Shown one piece after another: positions 17,075 through 21,743 of a DNA stretch of 21,743 nucleotides. Origin of the DNA: Saprospiraceae bacterium (lineage in GTDB: Bacteria > Bacteroidota > Bacteroidia > Chitinophagales > Saprospiraceae). The stretch lies in contig SLDF01000203.1 of the NCBI GenBank assembly GCA_007125435.1, positions 1-21,743 of the forward strand, given 5' to 3'. A program made the position numbers and the translations under genes. Each line of letters begins with the position of its first letter. Within the stretch, counting starts at the first letter, position 1. The notes under the pieces are model-generated. The model worked only from the letters and a program-made list of their open reading frames with translations. It was not told where the DNA came from and searched no databases.

Positions 17075-17183
17075 AACTTTCGACTTTCCGACCTTCAGAC
17101 TTTTGACCTTAAGACCTTTGACTTATCGACTTTTGACCTTTCACAGTCTTCCTACTTTTATCTTTTTCCTTTTGTCTTTTATC
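17075..17183 (+). repeat. Composite tandem array 1: eight GACYTT units then four TTTTNYC units
   Basis: GAC-starting units (GACTTT, GACCTT and one GACTTA) begin at 17082, 17090, 17098, 17105, 17113, 17120, 17128 and 17135, alternating 8- and 7-base spacing, with a weaker AACTTT at 17075. After a short break come TTTTATC, TTTTTCC, TTTTGTC and TTTTATC in exact 7-bp register from 17156 to 17183. The same two-part composition recurs at 17351-17469. An open frame here encodes a TFDL repeat but has no other protein-like property. Confidence 0.8.
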
Positions 17184-17283
17184 TTCTAAAGTGTCCTTCG
17201 ACCTTGGACTTTCAGACCAAAAAAACACCTTAGAAAATCTTCTTCTTTACAAAAAATATATCAAATAACTAGTGACTACACCT

Positions 17284-17347
17284 AGGCTCCCGAGCTTCTG
17301 AGCTCCTCTGCTCCTGAGCTCCTCTGCTACGATGCTCCTGTACTCTC
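17284..17347 (+). repeat. 8-bp degenerate tandem, eight NNGCTCCT-like units
   Basis: In exact 8-bp register from 17284: AGGCTCCC, GAGCTTCT, GAGCTCCT, CTGCTCCT, GAGCTCCT, CTGCTACG, ATGCTCCT, GTACTCTC. The first two bases vary while the GCTCCT core is mostly held. A 16-bp higher-order period (GAGCTCCT plus CTGCTNCN) is seen at 17300-17331. It lies between the two composite arrays. Confidence 0.8.
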
Positions 17348-17350
17348 TCT

Positions 17351-17469
17351 GACCTTCGACTTTTAGACCCAAAAAGGGGACTTTCGACCTTCAGACCTTC
17401 AGACTTTTGACTCTTTTACCTTTTGCCTTGGCTCTTTTAAAATACTCCTTTTATCTTTTGTCTTTTACC
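17351..17469 (+). repeat. Composite tandem array 2: eight GACYTT units then TTTTNYC units
   Basis: GAC-starting units begin at 17351, 17358, 17366, 17379, 17386, 17394, 17402 and 17409, spaced 7 or 8 bases apart with one 13-base gap. From 17414 follow TTTTACC, TTTTGCC, TTGGCTC, a 14-base double unit, TTTTATC, TTTTGTC and TTTTACC, all in 7-bp register to 17469. The unit type, order and strand bias match array 1. The next 130 bases (17476-17605) show nothing I recognise. Confidence 0.8.
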
Positions 17470-17605
17470 TGTTTTGTTACTATTCCTCACACCGTCAGGT
17501 ATAAGCATGGACCTAATGATGCAATCATTTACAGTATGACAATGGAAATATCCGATACGCTAGACAATAAAGCCTCACTGAGAAATAAGTACCACTCTGA
17601 AACGA

Positions 17606-17806
17606 TCAATTACGTTTCATTTTCTTGCGGATATCTTTTGGGAAAAGATTGGATTTACCGGGCTTCGTTTTTAGTTGGTCATTTTTATCTACATTATTAG
17701 ATGCTGTCTCGGCTGGGCAGCCGGATTTTTTAGAGCAGGAGCTTAACATAGACAGGCCGAAAATAAGACAAAACCCCAGTAATAATTGCTTGAAAGACAT
17801 GTTCAT
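17606..17806 (-). CDS. Small lipoprotein of unknown function
   Basis: A 66-residue lipoprotein. The signal is clear: Lys6, hydrophobic run, MLSSC with Cys24, then SKK. The mature peptide is only 43 residues, begins with a CPAE motif and ends very basic (FPKDIRKKMKRN). This layout resembles short Cys-Pro-containing, basic-tailed lipoproteins I recall from other Bacteroidota; their role is unknown. Met3 is an alternative start. A well-formed promoter lies 66 bases upstream on the same strand, supporting a real gene. Its 3' end faces the repeat block, and open frames on the opposite strand are shadows. Confidence 0.8.
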   Translation of the reverse strand: MNMSFKQLLLGFCLIFGLSMLSSCSKKSGCPAETASNNVDKNDQLKTKPGKSNLFPKDIRKKMKRN

Positions 17807-17871
17807 GAATTGAAATTGATTTTAAATTTATGTGCTGCACAGCTCTTAATCGCTATTGTAAAGGACACACC

Positions 17872-17901
17872 CAAAGATAAAAAGGTTCCTTAATCCACCA
17901 A
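17872..17901 (-). promoter_or_regulatory. Bacteroidota-type promoter of the small lipoprotein gene
   Basis: On the minus strand TTG (17901-17899) is followed after exactly 19 bases by TATCTTTG (17879-17872), a perfect TAnnTTTG box. It is 66 bases upstream of the ATG at 17806. Spacing is the same as in the promoter at 344-373. Confidence 0.6.
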
Positions 17902-18148
17902 TTAATAGGAATGAGCAAAAATTAGTGCGATTCGTTTTCATACCGGCTTATGACTTCGAGTTGCCACAAAATATATTAAAAAAGCTGTTGCTTAGTAAAG
18001 AAGAAATATATAAATCCGGGTTAATAATGACCGCCACATCCTAATCTACCAAACAGTATTTTACGTAAATTGATGAGTGTCTATAAAACGATACATCCAT
18101 AATTTGCGTTTAAACAGCATATTACTGACGTGAAGATGTTATTATTTA

Positions 18149-18156
18149 TATTTTTG
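18149..18156 (+). promoter_or_regulatory. Candidate -7 box upstream of the 2-oxoglutarate dehydrogenase gene
   Basis: TATTTTTG is an exact TAnnTTTG match 60 bases before the ATG at 18217. I find no TTG at the expected distance upstream, so this may be an activator-dependent promoter or a chance match in AT-rich DNA. The rest of 17902-18216 shows no gene or other recognisable signal. Confidence 0.4.
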
Positions 18157-18216
18157 CGGATTCATTATCACGGGTCATGAAGACCCTTTATGAAATAGAA
18201 AACAGCTGAAAATTAT

Positions 18217-20952
18217 ATGAGCGATTATTCATACGTACACAATGCCCACCCTGAGTATATAGACTCCTTATACAATAGGTTTAAATCCTCACCGGGGGAC
18301 GTAGAGGAAGGATGGCGAACATTCTTTGAGGGATTCGAATTTGGACAAAACGGCGATGGCGCCGTTGCTAGTGATTCCCATGTAGAGAAAGAACTGGGTG
18401 TGATGAAGTTGATCTATGCCTTCAGACGCAGAGGACACCTATTATCGACCACAAATCCTATTAGGACTAGAATTGACCGAAAGCCCAAACTGTCTTTATC
18501 CGATTACGGCCTTTCAGATGACGATCTAAAAACTGCTTTCAAGGCAGGCAATATCGTAGGTTTATCTAATGCCAATCTCGAAGATATTCTAAAAAGACTC
18601 CAAAACATATATGCAGAGAATATCGGATTTGAGTTCATGCATATTGAAAATCAAGAACAGAGACATTGGCTTAGGCAAAAAATAGAACTCAGAGATTTAA
18701 GTGATAACTATAACCTATCCATCGAAAAGAAAAAGAGGATACTAGAAAAGCTCAATGGTGCTGTCATCTTCGAACGATTTCTACATACTAAATATATAGG
18801 TCAGAAAAGATTTTCTCTTGAGGGTGGCGAAACGACAATCCCGGCTCTGGATGCCATCATTAATACAGCAGGAGAGCATGACGTGAAAGAGGTGGTTCTA
18901 GGTATGGCGCATAGAGGCCGTCTCAATGTACTGGCTAATATCATGGGGAAGACGTATGAGCAGATTTTTAATGAATTTGAAGGTACTGCAGTCCCTGATC
19001 TGAGTTTTGGCGACGGTGATGTTAAATACCACCTGGGTTTTTCATCGCAAGTCTCAACGCCATCTGGCAAGGACATCAATCTTAAATTAGCGCCAAACCC
19101 TTCACACTTAGAATCTGTAAATCCAGTTGTAACAGGCTTTACCAGAGCTAAGGCAGATATACTATACAATAGTGAGTTTGACAAAGTACTACCTATACTG
19201 ATACACGGTGACGCAGCAGTAGTAGGCCAGGGTGTGGTTTATGAAACTGCCCAAATGGCTAAGCTCAAAGGTTATTTTACAGGAGGGACTATTCATTTTG
19301 TCATCAACAATCAGATAGGTTTCACTACGGATTTTGACGACGCCAGGAGCTCTACGTATTGCACAGCTTCAGGCCATATGATACAGGCGCCTATATTCCA
19401 TGTCAATGGGGACGACCCTGAAGCTGTAGTTTTCGCAGTCGAGTTGGCTACGGAGTTTAGGCAAAAGTTTCATGTAGATGCCTACATCGATATGGTGTGC
19501 TATAGAAAACACGGGCATAATGAAGGCGATGATCCTAAGTTCACCCAACCTGAAATGTATGATATAATAAGCAAACACCCTGACCCTCGTGAAATATATT
19601 CTAAGATTCTAGTTTCTAGAGGAAGTATAGAAGGCAACTTGGCAAAAGAATTAGAGAAGGACTTCTGGAGCACTTTACAGGCTCGACTTGACCTTGTAAA
19701 AGAAAAACCATTGCCATATAAGTACCAGGAGCCCGAAGAAGCCTGGCGTAAGTTAAAGAAAGTCACAAGTCTTGACGATTTTAAAAAATCACCAAAGACC
19801 GGCATCGCATCAGATGAAGTTGATTTTTTGTTAAAAGAAATACACAAGGTACCAAAAGGTTTTGAACCTTTAAGTAAGGTCAATAGGCTATTAAAGTCAG
19901 CCAAAAAGTCGCTCGAAGAAAACAAGCTAGACTGGGGAATGGGTGAACTGATGGCTTATGGTTCTATCTTACTAGAAGGTAAGGATGTGAGAATGTCCGG
20001 CCAGGACGTCAAGAGAGGAACCTTTTCACATAGACACTCAGTCTTTTATGATAAAAACGACTACAAGGAATACTCTAGACTAAATGGGATGAAAGAGGGA
20101 CAAGGCACCTTCAGGATTTACAACTCTTTGTTATCCGAGTTTGCTGTGCTGGGATTTGAATATGGATATTCAATGGCTTCGCCTGAAAATCTTGTAATTT
20201 GGGAAGCTCAGTTTGGGGACTTCTTCAATGGTGCTCAGGTGATCGTGGACCAGTATATCGCAGCAGGTCAGAGTAAATGGCAGAGGATGAGCGGCCTTGT
20301 TATGCTTCTGCCTCATGGCTACGAAGGTCAGGGGCCGGAACACTCCAGTGCCAGATTGGAGCGATTTTTGCAGATGTGTGCAGAGCAGAACATGGTAGTG
20401 ATCAATTCTACGACACCGGCCAATCATTTCCATGCGTTAAGAAGACAGTTGGCATGGAAATTTAGAAAGCCTTTGGTTGTCATGTCGCCCAAGTCGCTAT
20501 TGAGACATCCGGAATGTGTATCGAGCCGTGATGACTTCAAAACAGGGACTCAATTTATGGAGGTCATTGACGACAGCGAGTTCACAACAAAGGCTAAGGC
20601 TAAAAAAGTGAAGAAAGTTCTCTGCTGCTCAGGAAAAATTTACTACGCTTTAGCGAGCAGGAAAAAAGAGTTAGAAAAAGATGATGTAGCCATAGTTAGA
20701 GTCGAGCAATTGTATCCATTCCCCAAAGACCAGCTTGAAGACATCAAGAAAAAATATGAAGGTGCAGAGCACTTTATATGGGTTCAGGAAGAACCACTAA
20801 ATATGGGATCATGGTACTTTGTTGCCGCAAATTATGGCTCACTTTTTGATAATGTCATTGCTCGTAAAGCTAGCGCATCGCCTGCTACAGGGTTTAAAAA
20901 AGTGCATGATGACGAAGAAGAAAACATTTTAAACAGAGCATTTAATCAATAA
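18217..20952 (+). CDS. sucA: 2-oxoglutarate dehydrogenase E1 component
   Basis: A 911-residue thiamine-diphosphate enzyme of the TCA cycle. It decarboxylates 2-oxoglutarate and passes the succinyl group to the lipoyl E2 (SucB). The N-terminal peptide (SYVHNAHPEYIDSLYNRF, then W-R-TFFEGFE) is the usual E1o start that binds the complex. GMAHRGRLNVLANIMGK (from 229) contains His232; HGDAAVVGQG (330-339) with Asn364/Asn365 forms the GDx...NN cofactor and magnesium motif; NGDDPEAV (397-404) and YRKHGHNEGDDP follow. The C-terminal transketolase-like part includes the PHGYEGQGPEHSSARLERFLQ stretch (in pieces PHGYEGQGPEH and SSARLERF). Length is family-typical. Unlike common operons, sucB does not follow; a lipoprotein gene does, nine bases later. 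E2 and E3 must be encoded elsewhere. Confidence 0.97.
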   Translation: MSDYSYVHNAHPEYIDSLYNRFKSSPGDVEEGWRTFFEGFEFGQNGDGAVASDSHVEKELGVMKLIYAFRRRGHLLSTTNPIRTRIDRKPKLSLSDYGLSDDDLKTAFKAGNIVGLSNANLEDILKRLQNIYAENIGFEFMHIENQEQRHWLRQKIELRDLSDNYNLSIEKKKRILEKLNGAVIFERFLHTKYIGQKRFSLEGGETTIPALDAIINTAGEHDVKEVVLGMAHRGRLNVLANIMGKTYEQIFNEFEGTAVPDLSFGDGDVKYHLGFSSQVSTPSGKDINLKLAPNPSHLESVNPVVTGFTRAKADILYNSEFDKVLPILIHGDAAVVGQGVVYETAQMAKLKGYFTGGTIHFVINNQIGFTTDFDDARSSTYCTASGHMIQAPIFHVNGDDPEAVVFAVELATEFRQKFHVDAYIDMVCYRKHGHNEGDDPKFTQPEMYDIISKHPDPREIYSKILVSRGSIEGNLAKELEKDFWSTLQARLDLVKEKPLPYKYQEPEEAWRKLKKVTSLDDFKKSPKTGIASDEVDFLLKEIHKVPKGFEPLSKVNRLLKSAKKSLEENKLDWGMGELMAYGSILLEGKDVRMSGQDVKRGTFSHRHSVFYDKNDYKEYSRLNGMKEGQGTFRIYNSLLSEFAVLGFEYGYSMASPENLVIWEAQFGDFFNGAQVIVDQYIAAGQSKWQRMSGLVMLLPHGYEGQGPEHSSARLERFLQMCAEQNMVVINSTTPANHFHALRRQLAWKFRKPLVVMSPKSLLRHPECVSSRDDFKTGTQFMEVIDDSEFTTKAKAKKVKKVLCCSGKIYYALASRKKELEKDDVAIVRVEQLYPFPKDQLEDIKKKYEGAEHFIWVQEEPLNMGSWYFVAANYGSLFDNVIARKASASPATGFKKVHDDEEENILNRAFNQ

Positions 20953-20961
20953 AATCATAAC

Positions 20962-21375
20962 ATGAAAAAGTATTCACTATTTCTATTTTTCGGATTGGCA
21001 TTAACTTTATTTTCATGTAGTAAAGAAACAGACCCAATCGAGGACTTTGTCGGTAACTGGACTGCAGAAGACAAATGGACAGTCAACAACACAACGACTA
21101 CTAGAAACTACAACTTCACCGTATCAAGAGGTATGGATGACAGCGAGATTCAATTCAATGGATTTGCAGAAATCACTGGTGGTTCATTGACAGCTACGCG
21201 AAATGGCCGAAATTTTACAATACCTCAATTTGAAATCACCATCACTGTAGATGGAGAAGAAATGGAGGGCTCTTTCTCGGCATCAGGTAGTGTAGATGGA
21301 AACAAAATGACATATACCTATACATATACAGCCGGTATGCTTAGCCAGGTCTGGGAAGGCGAAGCAACAAAGTAA
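20962..21375 (+). CDS. Small lipoprotein, possibly lipocalin-like
   Basis: A 137-residue lipoprotein with a clear signal (MKKYSLFLFF, then TLFSC, Cys19). The mature part starts DFVGNWTAED, a G-x-W motif typical of lipocalin-like Bacteroidota lipoproteins, and continues as alternating beta strands rich in Thr (NNTTTTRNYNF, FEITITVDGEE, MTYTYTYTAG), ending WEGEATK. A small beta-barrel or beta-sandwich is likely; the ligand is unknown. It begins nine bases after the sucA stop and is followed by a strong terminator, so it is probably co-transcribed with sucA. No functional link to the dehydrogenase is evident. Confidence 0.8.
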   Translation: MKKYSLFLFFGLALTLFSCSKETDPIEDFVGNWTAEDKWTVNNTTTTRNYNFTVSRGMDDSEIQFNGFAEITGGSLTATRNGRNFTIPQFEITITVDGEEMEGSFSASGSVDGNKMTYTYTYTAGMLSQVWEGEATK

Positions 21376-21414
21376 GTAGTCCATCCTAAACCCTAAAAGG
21401 ATTGGTAAAGGAAA

Positions 21415-21442
21415 AAAGGCACACCCGAATAGGTGTGCCTTT
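21415..21442. terminator. Intrinsic terminator, possibly bidirectional
   Basis: AAAGGCACACC (21415-21425) pairs perfectly with GGTGTGCCTTT (21432-21442) around a six-base loop. The stem is flanked by an A-run on the left and T/A-rich DNA on the right, so it could act on both strands. It lies 40 bases after the lipoprotein stop. Confidence 0.85.
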
Positions 21443-21743
21443 AAATATCTGTTATCCTTTACTTTTTATCTGCACAGAATAGTATAGTGTAGTCATCCTA
21501 ATTATGGAGTATATCAGAACCAATCTCCAACTCCTGATGATTGGACATAAAAATAATAAGAAGCCCCAGTGCCAAGATATAAATGCATATACACTTTAAA
21601 GAATATGTCCCAAAACCAACTTTATTAACTGTTTTAGTTCAGCACAAAAACTCCCATTTCATGACATTAATGCCATGATTTAATGCTGCTTTGCTCATCT
21701 CAAGAATTAACCTACAGATAGATCAAGATGATATGGATTGCTG
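21443..21743. other. Right-edge non-coding region
   Basis: No gene is supported on either strand in these 301 bases. A near-palindrome (CATGACATTAATGCCATG at 21660-21677) is the only structure noticed, and it is not strong. Confidence 0.5.

Noticed and set aside
16979..17233. An 84-residue open frame with repeated TFDL
   Set aside because: The protein repeat is a by-product of the GACYTT tandem array; the ends are not protein-like.
17407..17700. A 97-residue open frame on the plus strand
   Set aside because: It starts in the tandem array and overlaps the small lipoprotein gene on the other strand, which has a clear lipobox and promoter.
21500..21640. A tiny minus-strand open frame of about 24 residues
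   Set aside because: Too short, with no start signal or family likeness.

Overview
The window looks like chromosomal DNA from a free-living member of the Bacteroidota; I cannot fix the genus, though a Saprospiria- or Cytophagia-like lineage would fit. The evidence is a periplasmic-propeller hybrid two-component regulator, a type IX secretion (T9SS) C-terminal sorting domain, several short lipoproteins with S-S-C or F-S-C lipoboxes, promoters of the Bacteroidota TTG-N19-TAnnTTTG type, and little Shine-Dalgarno sequence. No rRNA, tRNA, CRISPR array, transposase or integrase gene was seen.

Layout. 1-392 is non-coding and carries a truncated dispersed repeat and a promoter. 393-4418 encodes a complete one-polypeptide hybrid two-component system. 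4490-8263 is a probable three-gene operon: a small T9SS cargo protein, an 889-residue exported protein with 31 uninterrupted hexapeptide repeats and phage-tail-like motifs, and a small exported protein of unknown function. 8283-8496 is a short non-coding segment bounded by perfect 13-bp inverted repeats. 8550-10529 (minus) holds a di-haem cytochrome c peroxidase lipoprotein and an outer-membrane-type lipoprotein. A dispersed repeat separates these from an NAD(P)-dependent epimerase-family gene (10975-11892, minus).

12084-16474 (plus) is a peptide/oligopeptide-type ABC importer operon: one binding lipoprotein and two permeases, both larger than usual, with no ATPase gene alongside. 16475-17605 has no credible gene. 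It is a stack of different repeats: a GC-rich dispersed element, a 7-bp tandem, four roughly 36-bp hairpin units, and three arrays of 7-8-bp degenerate tandems, two of which repeat the same two-part composition. A small lipoprotein gene follows on the minus strand (17606-17806) with its own promoter. 18217-21375 encodes the E1 component of 2-oxoglutarate dehydrogenase and a small lipoprotein, closed by a strong terminator at 21415-21442. The last 300 bases hold no gene I can support.

For novelty, two things stand out: the possible regulator plus hexapeptide-fibre locus (393-8263) and the composite repeat block (16591-17469).
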